A stretch of 55,631 nucleotides of DNA, taken from assembly GCA_029007845.1 (NCBI GenBank), contig JAQXIP010000020.1, positions 1 through 55,631 on the forward strand, written 5' to 3'. Below the pieces are notes generated by a model that ran no database searches, was not told where the DNA came from, and worked only from the letters and a program-made list of their open reading frames with translations. The position numbers were made by a program, and so were the translations under genes. This stretch comes from Clostridiales bacterium. Lineage in GTDB: Bacteria; Bacillota; Clostridia; Lachnospirales; Lachnospiraceae. This document shows positions 33,584 through 42,294 of this stretch, piece after piece; position 1 is the stretch's first letter, and every line of letters starts with the position of its first letter.

Positions 33584-35017
33584 TCAGATTGTTCCATGTT
33601 TTTTGGATGGTTTGCATTCTCTCTTAGAATAGAGCATTTCATATGTATACAAAAGATGTTTGCGGACACTAGCCGGCTCAATAATGCTATCCACATAACC
33701 ACGTTTTGCCGCAGCTTCCGGACTGCTCTGAAGTGCTGCATATTCTGCCGCTTTCTTATTCTGTTCCTCCGGTGAAGCACCATCGTACATAATCTTTGCA
33801 GCCAGATCTGCTTCCATCATTCCGATCTGCGCATTCGGAAGTGCATATACCATATCTGCACCAATATGTTTGGAATTCATTGTAATATAGGCAGAGCCAA
33901 ACGCTTTTCCAACAATCACATTTACTTTAGGAACGGAAGCATTCGCGAAAGCATAGGTCAGTTTTGCACTTGCCTTTGCAATGTTTCTTTCCCCGCATTT
34001 GCATGCACAGTAACCGTCTACCGCAGTCAGGGTAAGAACCGGAATGCCAAAGGCATCACAGAAATTAACCATTTCCGTTGCTTTTTTACAGCCTGCAACC
34101 GTCAGCGCTGCATCAAACTTCTCTGCCGTATTTCCTTCTTCATCAAATAATTCCTGGCGGTTTGCAATGGCTCCCACTGTCATTCCGTTCAGACAGATAA
34201 ATCCGGTCACCATCTCTTTCGCATAATCCTTCTTTACCTCTAAGAAGAACTGATCATCGGATAAATCGGCAAGGGCAACCGCAGGATCTTTTACTTCGGC
34301 CTCAAAATTCTCAGTCAGGCGGTTTAATTCATCCTCACATCCCTCACCAAATGCTGCTTCTTCATTATTCGCCGGAAGGATGCCTACAAGTTCTCTGATT
34401 TTTTCGTAAATGGTTTCTTCGGTCTCTACAAAATCCGCATTTCCCGCTTCTGCCTGGAACTGTGCCGCTGCCGTATCGCATTTTTCTTCATAATTGCCCG
34501 CAATGGCATTTGGAGAATTCACGAATAATTTTCCATTCTCCTTTTCCATGAAGGTAAAATCCGTTAATGCTGCCGAAACAGCACTTCCGCCGCCGCAGGT
34601 GCCGAACACTGCTGTAATCTGTGGGATTACCCCTGATGCCAATGCCTGTTTCTGATAAATGCTTCCAAAACCAGCCAGTGCATCGGTTGCTTCCTCCAGA
34701 CGAAGACCGGAACAATCCACCAGACCAATCACCGGTGCGCCCATCTTCATTGCCATGTCATAAATTGCTGCAATTTTTTTTGCATGCATTTCTCCGATGG
34801 AGCCACCGAGAGTCTTTGCATCCTGGCTGTACACATATACCAGACTGCCATCAATGACACCATAACCGGTCACCACACCATCTCCAGGAAGCTCTTTTTC
34901 CTGAAGGTTAAAATCTGTGTTTCTTTTTGTAACCGAAGCACCGATTTCAACGAAACTGTTTTCATCCAGCAATGCCGATATTCTATCCATTGCTGAAGTT
35001 TGTGCTGAATTACTCAT
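33584..35017 (-). CDS. mmdA: Acyl-CoA carboxyltransferase (MmdA-like)
   Basis: A 477-residue carboxyltransferase of the PccB/MmdA family with two crotonase-like halves. The N-terminal part includes GDGVVTGYGVIDG and TCGGGSAVSAALTDF, and the C-terminal part has SAKLTYAFANASVPKVNVI and KAFGSAYITMNSK. It transfers the carboxyl group between an acyl-CoA, such as methylmalonyl-CoA, and biotin. It is the first gene of the operon, with GGAGG before ATG. It is slightly shorter and more divergent than classic MmdA, so the acyl-CoA it uses is open; glutaconyl-CoA and malonyl-CoA are possible. Confidence 0.88.
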   Translation of the reverse strand: MSNSAQTSAMDRISALLDENSFVEIGASVTKRNTDFNLQEKELPGDGVVTGYGVIDGSLVYVYSQDAKTLGGSIGEMHAKKIAAIYDMAMKMGAPVIGLVDCSGLRLEEATDALAGFGSIYQKQALASGVIPQITAVFGTCGGGSAVSAALTDFTFMEKENGKLFVNSPNAIAGNYEEKCDTAAAQFQAEAGNADFVETEETIYEKIRELVGILPANNEEAAFGEGCEDELNRLTENFEAEVKDPAVALADLSDDQFFLEVKKDYAKEMVTGFICLNGMTVGAIANRQELFDEEGNTAEKFDAALTVAGCKKATEMVNFCDAFGIPVLTLTAVDGYCACKCGERNIAKASAKLTYAFANASVPKVNVIVGKAFGSAYITMNSKHIGADMVYALPNAQIGMMEADLAAKIMYDGASPEEQNKKAAEYAALQSSPEAAAKRGYVDSIIEPASVRKHLLYTYEMLYSKRECKPSKKHGTI

Positions 35018-35095
35018 TTTCAGTCCTCCAATTTAGTTATTTTATATTATCCCTGCCAGAACAAAGATAATGTAATCAAATTTTTGCCGAGTATA

Positions 35096-35124
35096 ATTGT
35101 ATAATATTTGTCAATAAAACGCAA
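35096..35124 (-). promoter_or_regulatory. Promoter of the decarboxylase operon
   Basis: TTGCGT (35119-35124), 17 bp, TACAAT (35096-35101) on the minus strand, 79 bp before the mmdA ATG. An overlapping TTGACA lies 10 bp further in, but its spacing to the next TATACT is only 13 bp, so the first reading is preferred. Confidence 0.6.
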
Positions 35125-35173
35125 CTTTATTTTTGCTGTTTGATTGTTACTATGAACCATAACCAGCTTCAGT

Positions 35174-36622
35174 TCATGGCAGAATGAAAAACATGCGGAC
35201 GATTTTCTGCCAGCACAGAGGCAATGTTACTTTTCCTGCACTTTTGGAAACGCAGACCGGGTAGGACTGCACCGTTTCCCCATTCAATACAAGATCCAGT
35301 GTCCCAATCTGTTGTGTCTTGGCAATAGGAGCATTCCAATATAGAAAGCGTCCCACCGTATTCTGTGGGCATAATTCCAGCTTTGAACATAAGGTGTCCT
35401 CATCAGACAAAAGGCAGGTAAAGGTTCCATCCCCCCAGTCCACATAAGTACCCAGAACACACGGACAGCTTAAATTCCCACATTCTGCCACTCCGTCTCC
35501 AACCAGGATACCAGGTGTTCTTTCAGAAAGCTCCCACGTTTTTTTCTGATATTGCTCCAGGCCATATTCCATAAGGACACGGGTATCCGACCATTTATAT
35601 GACTTGTGGTTCGGCCAGCCGCAGCCAAGCAGTGCAACGATATACGTCCGTTCATCCCGTTTCAGTGCTCCCACATAACAATAACCTGCATTATTGGTAA
35701 ACCCGGTTTTACCGGTAAAAGCTCCGTCCATCATACTTAAAAATGCGTTATGGTTTGTGCAGGAAAAACTGCGGGGATTTTCTGATAACGAGGAAAATGA
35801 ATATGTTTTTGTTCCTGTAATTTCAAGAAATAAATCTTTTTTGCTTGATTCCCTGATACAATACCGGAGAATCAAAGCCAGCTCTTTTGCTGTTGTGCTA
35901 TGTACTTTCTCCTCTACCCCAACCGAACCATCTGGTTTCTTCACTTCGATTTCTTCTGTGGCATCCAGCCCGTTTGGTGTAATAAACCAGGTATTTTCAC
36001 AACCAATTTCCTCTGCTTTCTGGTTCATCAGTCCAGCAAATGCATTTAGATACCGCCTGCTGTCTTCCTCACTGGTCTGCCCGGTAACTTTTTCTCCTAA
36101 TTTGCGGCTGCCGATATATTCCGCAATAGCCGCTGCCGAATCATTATGGGATTCGAGCATAATGGAGTATAAAAGATCTTTTAACTGATAGTTCTCTCCC
36201 CGCTTCATAAAAAGCTTTACTTTCGGTCTTGCCGCTGCATATCCGGATACTGTCACCTGATCGGACAAATCTGCCTGCTCGAGAGCAATGATACAGGTCA
36301 TAATCTTTGTTGTACTTGCCATTGGACGAACTTCATTCTCATTTTTCCCATATAGGACTCTCCCGCTGTCTGCATCAATCAGCACCGCAGAAGTAGCATA
36401 AAGTCCCAGCTTTGTCTTCTCTGCCCCTGACACGTTCCCGTTCTGGTATACCGACAGTTCCCGTTCCTTCCATGATAGATCTGCGGCCTGCTCTTGCACC
36501 GTTTTCCGATACTGCTGTTCCTCATTCAACTGATTCTGAACGGTCAGTGCCAGTATTGCAAAACCAATCAAAAAAACGGCCTCAATTCCCCTGGCTTTTA
36601 ATTTCCTTTTCAGTCGTTCCAT
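35174..36622 (-). CDS. D-alanyl-D-alanine carboxypeptidase (penicillin-binding protein, DacF-like)
   Basis: This serine peptidase S11 trims the terminal D-Ala of peptidoglycan stems. It has an N-terminal membrane segment (about 15-28), the SxxK motif ASTTK with Ser103 and Lys106, the SxN motif in SHNDSAAA, and KTGFT. A C-terminal beta domain follows (PBP5_C-like). The start is the ATG at 36620-36622, which has GGAG 5 nt upstream; a longer frame to 36664 lacks one. The inserted segment (IEVKKPDGSVGVEEKVHSTT) between SxN and KTG is unusual. Of the four sporulation-linked enzymes in Bacillus it most resembles DacF, but that assignment is tentative. Confidence 0.92.
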   Translation of the reverse strand: MERLKRKLKARGIEAVFLIGFAILALTVQNQLNEEQQYRKTVQEQAADLSWKERELSVYQNGNVSGAEKTKLGLYATSAVLIDADSGRVLYGKNENEVRPMASTTKIMTCIIALEQADLSDQVTVSGYAAARPKVKLFMKRGENYQLKDLLYSIMLESHNDSAAAIAEYIGSRKLGEKVTGQTSEEDSRRYLNAFAGLMNQKAEEIGCENTWFITPNGLDATEEIEVKKPDGSVGVEEKVHSTTAKELALILRYCIRESSKKDLFLEITGTKTYSFSSLSENPRSFSCTNHNAFLSMMDGAFTGKTGFTNNAGYCYVGALKRDERTYIVALLGCGWPNHKSYKWSDTRVLMEYGLEQYQKKTWELSERTPGILVGDGVAECGNLSCPCVLGTYVDWGDGTFTCLLSDEDTLCSKLELCPQNTVGRFLYWNAPIAKTQQIGTLDLVLNGETVQSYPVCVSKSAGKVTLPLCWQKIVRMFFILP

Positions 36623-36686
36623 AAAAACTCCAAAATTTCTATCTAGTTCTATCTTATGAGCCATTTTGGAATTTTAAGTAACATTT

Positions 36687-37439
36687 CTAAAACTTACCGA
36701 TAAAATCCTGAATACGTTCGTTATCCGAGCAAAATACTTCTTCCGGCGTTCCTTCGATCACAATCTGGCCCGATTCGAGAAAAATAATCCGATCTGCAAC
36801 ATTTCTTGCAAAATTCATTTCATGGGTTACAATTACCATTGTCATATGCTCTGCAGCCAGTTCCTTTAACACGGAAAGAATTTCTCCTGTCAATTCCGGA
36901 TCCAGAGCCGAGGTTGGTTCATCAAAAAACAGAATCTTTGGATTCATGGCAAGCGCCCTTGCAATGGACACTCTCTGCTTCTGCCCACCGGAAAGCTGGC
37001 ACGGATAGTCCTTCTCCTTGGAAGAGAGCCCCATCTTTTCTAACAAACTGCGGGCTTCTTCATACACTTCCTCTTTTTTCCGCTTCTGCACATGAATTGG
37101 TGCATCCACAATATTTTTAAGAACCGAATAGTGCGGGAACAGATTAAAGTTCTGAAATACAAGTCCAAAATAATCCCGGATCTGTTTCAGCTTATTTTTT
37201 GGTGCATAAACGGCCTTTCCTGACTCATCATTCCATGCCGCCTTTTCTCCTGCATAGATTAATTCCCCGGAATCCATTTTCTCAAGCATGGTTGCACAGC
37301 GAAGCAGGGTTGACTTGCCAGAGCCGGACGGACCGATAATTGCCAGAACTTCTCCTTCTTTGATCTGAAATGAAACATCCTTTAACACTGCCAGGTCACC
37401 GAAACTTTTCTGACAGTGGTTACATTCAAAAATATTCAT
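36687..37439 (-). CDS. Polar amino acid ABC transporter, ATP-binding subunit
   Basis: A 250-residue ATPase of the GlnQ/HisP family. Walker A is GPSGSGKST at 36-44, the signature is LSGGQKQR, and Walker B is ILFFDEPTSALDP, followed by the His switch VIVTHEMNF. It powers uptake through the permease encoded directly upstream. AGGAGG precedes the ATG. It is the last gene of a three-gene importer operon (binding protein, permease, ATPase). Confidence 0.96.
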   Translation of the reverse strand: MNIFECNHCQKSFGDLAVLKDVSFQIKEGEVLAIIGPSGSGKSTLLRCATMLEKMDSGELIYAGEKAAWNDESGKAVYAPKNKLKQIRDYFGLVFQNFNLFPHYSVLKNIVDAPIHVQKRKKEEVYEEARSLLEKMGLSSKEKDYPCQLSGGQKQRVSIARALAMNPKILFFDEPTSALDPELTGEILSVLKELAAEHMTMVIVTHEMNFARNVADRIIFLESGQIVIEGTPEEVFCSDNERIQDFIGKF

Positions 37440-37450
37440 AAAAGTTCCTC

Positions 37451-38101
37451 CTAGCGGTAATAATCCAGTTTTTTTTCAATCTGTTCCATCAGTATCGCAA
37501 CAAGCAGATTCATAAGATAATAAAAGATCCCCGCTATTACAAACGGCATCATGGTTGTCTGCGCTGCTGCGATTGCCTTTGCACTGGTAAACATCTCTCC
37601 CACCGCAATCACAAATGCAAGGGAAGTGTCTTTTACCAGTGTAATAATCTCATTCGTTACTGGTGGAAGAATTCTTTTTATCACCTGTGGAAAAATAATT
37701 TTAAAAAACGTCTGCCCCTTACTGTAACCAAGCACTTTTGCTGCCTCATACTGTCCCTCCGGCATCGACTCGATTCCAGAACGGAAAATTTCTGCAAAGT
37801 AAGCCGCATAGTTTAATGCAAAACCAATAATAACTGCTGTAAAACGGTAGCTGCTCTGGATGCGCACACCAAACAGATAGTACGGTCCAAAGTAGACAAC
37901 CATCAGCTGCAGCATCAACGGGGTTCCCCGCATAATCGAGATATAGATTTTCGCCAGGGTACGGACGATTCCATATCTGGACATTCTTCCAAACGATAAC
38001 AATAATCCCAGAGGAAGTGCAAATAAGAGTGTCAAAAAGAAAATCTCTAATGACACTCCCATTCCACCAATTAACTGGGAAGCAATCGAAACCACATTCA
38101 T
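37451..38101 (-). CDS. Polar amino acid ABC transporter, permease subunit
   Basis: A 216-residue inner-membrane permease of the HisM/GlnP family with about five helices. The EAA loop reads EGQYEAAKVLGYSKGQTFFKIIFPQ, and RGTPLMLQL is the N-terminal family motif. Only one permease gene is present, so a homodimer is expected. GGGAGG lies upstream. Confidence 0.96.
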   Translation of the reverse strand: MNVVSIASQLIGGMGVSLEIFFLTLLFALPLGLLLSFGRMSRYGIVRTLAKIYISIMRGTPLMLQLMVVYFGPYYLFGVRIQSSYRFTAVIIGFALNYAAYFAEIFRSGIESMPEGQYEAAKVLGYSKGQTFFKIIFPQVIKRILPPVTNEIITLVKDTSLAFVIAVGEMFTSAKAIAAAQTTMMPFVIAGIFYYLMNLLVAILMEQIEKKLDYYR

Positions 38102-38118
38102 GAAACAACCTCCCAGAT

Positions 38119-38937
38119 TTATTTTCCTAAACAGACACTATCCGATAATTTCCATTTTTCTGCAATCGTTCCAAACGTACCGTCTTCCACCATCTCATCA
38201 AGTGTCTTCTGTACCTGGTCTCTTAATGCAGTATTTCCCTTCTTAAATCCAATTCCATATTGTTCGGAGGAAAGAAGTTCCTCAAGAATCACGTATTTGT
38301 CACCTCTTGAAGCAATCTGGTAATTGGCTACTCCAACATCCATTGCAACCGCATCTGCTGCACCTGCTTCCAGATTCATAAACGCTGTGTTATATTCTGC
38401 CACCGTGTCCAGGCTTCCAAAGGATGCCTTTAAATCCTGATTTTCTTCTGCATCCAAAGCTTCCAGCGCAGAAGATGCTGTCTGTACAACTACGTTTTTT
38501 CCTTTCAGGTCCGAAAGGGTGTTAATCCCGGAATCCTTTGCCACAACAAACACCTGGCTGTTATCAACATAAGGCTCCGACCATGTATAGTCATCAATCC
38601 GGTCTTCACTCATAGTAAACCCATTCCAGATACAATCAATGGTACCGGAAGATAATTCCATATCTTTTGAATCCCAGTCAATTGCCTGGAGTTTTAACTC
38701 CCAGCCATTCCGGTCAGCCACTTCTTTTGCCAGATCCAGATCAAATCCCACATAATCACCATTTTCGTCCACATAACCATACGGCGGAAAATCAGCATCA
38801 AATCCAACCGTAAAAGTAGTACGCTCTGAAACCGAATCCTCATTTTTCATTTGCGGTTCTTTTGTACCGCATCCGGTCAAAAGACCCAGTGTCATCATCG
38901 TACACAGAAACCATACAAGTGCTTTTTTTCTGTTCAT
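38119..38937 (-). CDS. Amino acid ABC transporter, substrate-binding lipoprotein
   Basis: A 272-residue SBP_bac_3 protein. The N-terminal signal ends in a lipobox (GLLTGC), so it is tethered to the outer membrane face by the Cys at about residue 23. The mature part shows the type 3 motifs VGFDADFPPYGYVDENGDYVGFDLDLAKEV and IDCIWNGFTMSEDRI. The Asp and Arg that contact the alpha-amino and carboxyl groups of the ligand are in these segments. It resembles cystine- or glutamine-binding proteins, but the ligand is not certain. GGAGG precedes the ATG. Confidence 0.94.
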   Translation of the reverse strand: MNRKKALVWFLCTMMTLGLLTGCGTKEPQMKNEDSVSERTTFTVGFDADFPPYGYVDENGDYVGFDLDLAKEVADRNGWELKLQAIDWDSKDMELSSGTIDCIWNGFTMSEDRIDDYTWSEPYVDNSQVFVVAKDSGINTLSDLKGKNVVVQTASSALEALDAEENQDLKASFGSLDTVAEYNTAFMNLEAGAADAVAMDVGVANYQIASRGDKYVILEELLSSEQYGIGFKKGNTALRDQVQKTLDEMVEDGTFGTIAEKWKLSDSVCLGK

Positions 38938-38994
38938 AACAAACCTCCAAAATAGAAATAATATTATATTGAGCTATGTAAAGCGAATGGGGAC

Positions 38995-39023
38995 ATTTTA
39001 CCACACTATCTTTATAAAGGCAA
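38995..39023 (-). promoter_or_regulatory. Promoter of the amino acid importer
   Basis: TTGCCT (39018-39023), a 17-bp spacer and TAAAAT (38995-39000) on the minus strand, 58 bp before the binding-protein ATG. No riboswitch or T-box fits in the short leader. Confidence 0.6.
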
Positions 39024-39057
39024 GGAAAGTACACTTTATCTTCTCTTCCTTTTCTGT

Positions 39058-39126
39058 TATAATGTTACCGTTTACACCAGTGCATCGGTTTCGAAATAAG
39101 TCAAGTTATTTACGAACCGATGCACT
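39058..39126 (+). promoter_or_regulatory. Extended -10 promoter and 48-nt leader hairpin
   Basis: TGTTATAAT (the -10 hexamer is 39058-39063) is an extended -10 promoter facing right. From 39079 to 39126, AGTGCATCGGTT pairs with AACCGATGCACT, and the inner AAATAA pairs with TTATTT, leaving a 6-nt loop and a 3-nt internal mismatch. The hairpin would lie at the 5' end of the mRNA, about 15 nt before the AGGAGG of the next gene. It has no T tail, so it may shield or regulate the transcript rather than end it. Confidence 0.6.
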
Positions 39127-39155
39127 AGCAGAAACGAAAAATCAGGAGGCAGGAC

Positions 39156-40001
39156 ATGAAAATATTTGATGAAAACGAATTAAAACGGCTGGAGGGCATC
39201 GAACAGGAAGAACGCAGTAACACAGAACTAAAGAAAAAAAAGCCGGAGGATTCCCTGGATCTTTCTTCTCTTTCCTTCTCAGAACAGCGGAAAGAACACC
39301 GGAAACGGGAAAAAGAAAAAATAAAAAAAATGAAAGGAAAAGAGCGGATTTACTACCTGTTCCAGTATTACCGCAGCTATCTTTTCATCACCCTTGCAAT
39401 CCTTGCCTTTCTTATCATAGGAGCCGTTTTACTATATCCTGAAACATTTGACACGAAACTGTACGTAATTATTTCAAACAATCTGGATGATGGGCAGACA
39501 GGAAGATATCTGGAGCAGAATCTGACTTCCTACTTAAACCTCGCAAAAAAAGAGAAAATAATGGTGAATGACTCTTTTCTTCTAAAAGCCTACGATGAGA
39601 ACGGAAAGGAAATCGAAATTCCTACCGACAAAAATGGGATGAATATGGATTATGGTTCCTATGAATATATGGAAAAAGTCATCTCCATGGTGCAGAACAA
39701 AGAACTGGACATTTTAATATCCGATCAGGAATACCTGACTTATTTTGCCGGAAGCAACAGTCTGGCAGAGCTTTCATCCTTTCTTCCGGCAGACCTATAT
39801 GAATTGTTAAAAGATGATCTGGTTACTTACCGGTCTTCAGACAAAACAGAAGCATTTTACGGAATCAGTTTAAAGAATTCCCGTCTGGCAAAAGAAGTTC
39901 CGGAATGTGCGTTAAAAAATCCAACACTGGGGATCTCTGTCAGTGCGCCCCATCCGGAAAATGTGGTAAAAGCCCTTCGTTTTCTGTTTGAACAACCATA
40001 G
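39156..40001 (+). CDS. Membrane-anchored protein of unknown function
   Basis: I do not recognise a family for this 281-residue protein. The first 70 residues are highly charged and probably a cytoplasmic coiled coil (KKKKPEDSLDLSSLSF, then EHRKREKEKIKKMKGKER). One membrane helix follows (about 75-94), then an external domain of about 185 residues (YVIISNNLDDGQTGRYLEQ, LDILISDQEYLTYFAGSNSL) that vaguely recalls a ligand-binding fold. AGGAGG precedes the ATG. It is one of only three credible plus-strand genes here, with its own promoter. Its last 62 bp overlap the convergent metallophosphoesterase. Confidence 0.8.
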   Translation: MKIFDENELKRLEGIEQEERSNTELKKKKPEDSLDLSSLSFSEQRKEHRKREKEKIKKMKGKERIYYLFQYYRSYLFITLAILAFLIIGAVLLYPETFDTKLYVIISNNLDDGQTGRYLEQNLTSYLNLAKKEKIMVNDSFLLKAYDENGKEIEIPTDKNGMNMDYGSYEYMEKVISMVQNKELDILISDQEYLTYFAGSNSLAELSSFLPADLYELLKDDLVTYRSSDKTEAFYGISLKNSRLAKEVPECALKNPTLGISVSAPHPENVVKALRFLFEQP

Positions 40002-40827
40002 ATAGTTCTGGTTTGTTAAATAAACGGAACGGAATGGAATGTACTCCGATTCCCCTGGAAACAATCATCACCGAGTTTTTCTTATGGTACATGCCGCCAC
40101 TGTATTTTGGAAAAAAACTAAGATCCGGTGAAAGCAGCCCGCCCACTTTCGGAAGCCGAATTACGCCTCCATGAATATGCCCGGATAGAACCAGATCGGC
40201 GCCCCAGTCTGCATAGGCATCAAAATACCTTGGATGATGGGCAAGTAAAATGGTATATTCTTTTCGTTTCATTCCAACAAATGCGTCTATCTTTTCTTTT
40301 GTAAGCTTTTCCGGCTTTCCCAATTTCCGAAAAAAAGATTCCGGCAGGTCAAGCCCGCACAGATTGATTGTTTTTCCTTTCATGCAGATACCTATACTCT
40401 CGTTAACAAGACGATGGACACCAAGAGCCTGTACTTGTTTATTATATTGTTCCATTTCCTCCGGCATCGTAAGAGAAAGCTTCATTTCGTGGTTTCCATT
40501 GGCATAATAAACCGGTGCGATGTCCGCAATTTCTTTCAAGAACGATAATGCTTTTTCCGGATGAAACCGTTTTTTTACAACCACGTCTCCCCCTACCAGT
40601 ATAAAATCCGGTTTTTCCTTCTTTAAGTGTCCCACCAGCTCATTTAGTCTTTTTTCGTACAGGCTGTCGTGAATATCCGTCAAAAAAGCAAATTTTATGT
40701 AAGCCTGCTCCTCTTTCCCCGGCAGAAAATAGGTTTCCACGGACACCTGCCTGTTGTAATAAAAAGAAAGGGCATATGCGATTATGAGGAAACATACCAT
40801 CACACCTGCCACTTTTGCAATTAACAT
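39940..40827 (-). CDS. Calcineurin-like metallophosphoesterase
   Basis: A 295-residue protein with an N-terminal membrane anchor (about 3-20) and the two-metal phosphoesterase signatures: DIHDS, GGDVV, NGNHE, then LLAHHP and SGHIHGG. It belongs to the YkuE/Metallophos group, whose members act on lipid or nucleotide phosphoesters; the substrate is unknown. The usual family end (around NKPELSMVV) is followed by some 20 extra residues that run 62 bp into the 3' end of the convergent gene, which suggests an eroded original stop codon. Confidence 0.9.
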   Translation of the reverse strand: MLIAKVAGVMVCFLIIAYALSFYYNRQVSVETYFLPGKEEQAYIKFAFLTDIHDSLYEKRLNELVGHLKKEKPDFILVGGDVVVKKRFHPEKALSFLKEIADIAPVYYANGNHEMKLSLTMPEEMEQYNKQVQALGVHRLVNESIGICMKGKTINLCGLDLPESFFRKLGKPEKLTKEKIDAFVGMKRKEYTILLAHHPRYFDAYADWGADLVLSGHIHGGVIRLPKVGGLLSPDLSFFPKYSGGMYHKKNSVMIVSRGIGVHSIPFRLFNKPELSMVVQTENEGLLPHFPDGAH

Positions 40828-40849
40828 TCCAATTCTCCTCCATTTTCCA

Positions 40850-41437
40850 TTACAAATCCAGCGACAGCTGAATCTCTTCTTCCGCTTCCTGTTTGAAATC
40901 TTCCTTTTTTTCTTCGTTGAGTACCGGAAGCTCTTCCAGTGACTTTATGCCAAAATTACGCAGAAATTCTTCTGTCGTTCCAAACAGCAATGGTCTTCCC
41001 GGCGCATCCAGACGTCCCACTTCACATACAAGCTGGTATTCAATCAGCTTGTTGACGGAATGATCGGACTTCACCCCGCGGATTGCCTCAATCTCCATCT
41101 TGGTGACGGGCTGTTTATAGGCAATAATGGACAAGGTTTCCAACAATACATCGGTAAGCACATGCTTCTTCGGTACATGTGCTACCTGAATGATGGAGTC
41201 ATACATTTCTGCTTTTGTACACATCTGAAAAGCACCATCAATCTCCACAATCTGGATTCCACGGTCTTCTTCCTTATACTTTACCATCATATTCCGAATG
41301 ATATTACGAACAGTCTCTTCATCATGCTCTACCGCAGCCGCAATCCGGTCAACTTCTACAGCATCCCCCATCGTAAAGAGGATTGCCTCAATCACAGCCT
41401 CAACTTTCTTAATTTCCACTTTCGCTTCCTCCAACAT
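40850..41437 (-). CDS. scpB: Segregation and condensation protein B
   Basis: ScpB is the winged-helix kleisin partner of SMC condensin, needed for chromosome segregation. The 195-residue protein has the conserved IEAILFTMGDAVEVDRIA, then KKHVLTDVLLETLSIIAYKQPVTK, and GRPLLFGTTEEFLRNFGI near the end. A Glu-rich C-terminal tail is typical. It overlaps scpA by 29 bp, so the two are translationally coupled. Confidence 0.97.
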   Translation of the reverse strand: MLEEAKVEIKKVEAVIEAILFTMGDAVEVDRIAAAVEHDEETVRNIIRNMMVKYKEEDRGIQIVEIDGAFQMCTKAEMYDSIIQVAHVPKKHVLTDVLLETLSIIAYKQPVTKMEIEAIRGVKSDHSVNKLIEYQLVCEVGRLDAPGRPLLFGTTEEFLRNFGIKSLEELPVLNEEKKEDFKQEAEEEIQLSLDL

Positions 41438-42170
41438 AAGTAATCAGAATATCATCAAAGATATGCTCCTGCACGATTTTAAGCACACCGGTTTTCATCA
41501 GTTCCAGTATTCCAAGAAATGAGACAATAAGCTCTGTTTTGGAAGAGGATAATTCCATTAATCTGCGAAAGCTGAATTTTTTCTTAGAACGGGCATATTC
41601 CTCAATAAATATCATTTTTTCCGGAAGGTTCACTTCCTCTTTCTCAATTTTACCAAATTTACTCCGGATTGGATCAATCTTGTCCACTTGTTTTCGAATC
41701 AGCGAACGGAAAATGGTATTCAGCTTTCCTAAAGTTACATCCTGTAAAAGCTCATCCAGATCAACCTCTTCTTTGTATTGCTCCACTTCTTTCGGAATGG
41801 ATGCCTCTTTATATAAAATATGAGAGGCATCCATCTGCCGGTCTTTCAGTTCGTAGGACATATATTTGTACATTTTATATTCCAGAAGCCGTTCCACCAG
41901 CTCCTGTCTCGGATCTTCCTCCTCTTCCTCCTCTGTCTCTTCTCTTGGAAGAAGCATCCGGGACTTAATATTTAAAAGGGTTGCCGCCATCACAAGAAAT
42001 TCACTCATAACATCCATATTGTTTTCCTGCATAGCAGAAATATAGTCCATATATTGTTCGGTAATCAACACAATTGGGATATCATATATATTTACTTTAT
42101 TCTTTTCAATCAGGTGAAGTAACAGATCCAGAGGTCCTTCAAACGCCTCTAGTTTTATTGGAATTCCCAT
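41409..42170 (-). CDS. scpA: Segregation and condensation protein A
   Basis: ScpA is the kleisin that bridges the SMC heads. The conserved N-terminus IKLEAFEGPLDLLLHLIEKNK and the C-terminal winged helix (about 195-250) are present, with an acidic linker (REETEEEEEEDPRQE) between. I start it at the ATG at 42168-42170 (254 codons with stop), which gives MGIPIKLEAF as in homologues; a GTG or ATG further upstream would add up to 19 unmatched residues. The ribosome binding site, AAAAGG, is somewhat distant. The gene is driven by the promoter at 42237-42265. Confidence 0.95.
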   Translation of the reverse strand: MGIPIKLEAFEGPLDLLLHLIEKNKVNIYDIPIVLITEQYMDYISAMQENNMDVMSEFLVMAATLLNIKSRMLLPREETEEEEEEDPRQELVERLLEYKMYKYMSYELKDRQMDASHILYKEASIPKEVEQYKEEVDLDELLQDVTLGKLNTIFRSLIRKQVDKIDPIRSKFGKIEKEEVNLPEKMIFIEEYARSKKKFSFRRLMELSSSKTELIVSFLGILELMKTGVLKIVQEHIFDDILITYVGGSESGN

Positions 42171-42236
42171 ATCATACCATACCTTTTCAAATAAATGTTG
42201 TGTGGACATCCCTGACAGGCATACCACATCCCCACT

Positions 42237-42265
42237 ATTCTACTCGTAACTGCTGCAAATCGCAA
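42237..42265 (-). promoter_or_regulatory. Promoter of scpA-scpB
   Basis: TTGCGA (42260-42265), a 17-bp spacer and TAGAAT (42237-42242) on the minus strand. It lies 30 bp beyond repeat B, so the scp genes have their own promoter just after that element. Confidence 0.6.
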
Positions 42266-42294
42266 GTAAAATCGTATAAGCTAACCAAATAAAA

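Noticed and set aside
36629-36670. 8-bp inverted repeat TCCAAAAT/ATTTTGGA around the dacF-like start as an operator
   Set aside because: AT-rich and short, with a 26-bp spacer; likely to occur by chance.
39079-39126. Intrinsic terminator for the amino acid importer or the plus-strand gene
   Set aside because: No T tract on either strand, and the hairpin lies at the 5' side of both neighbouring genes.
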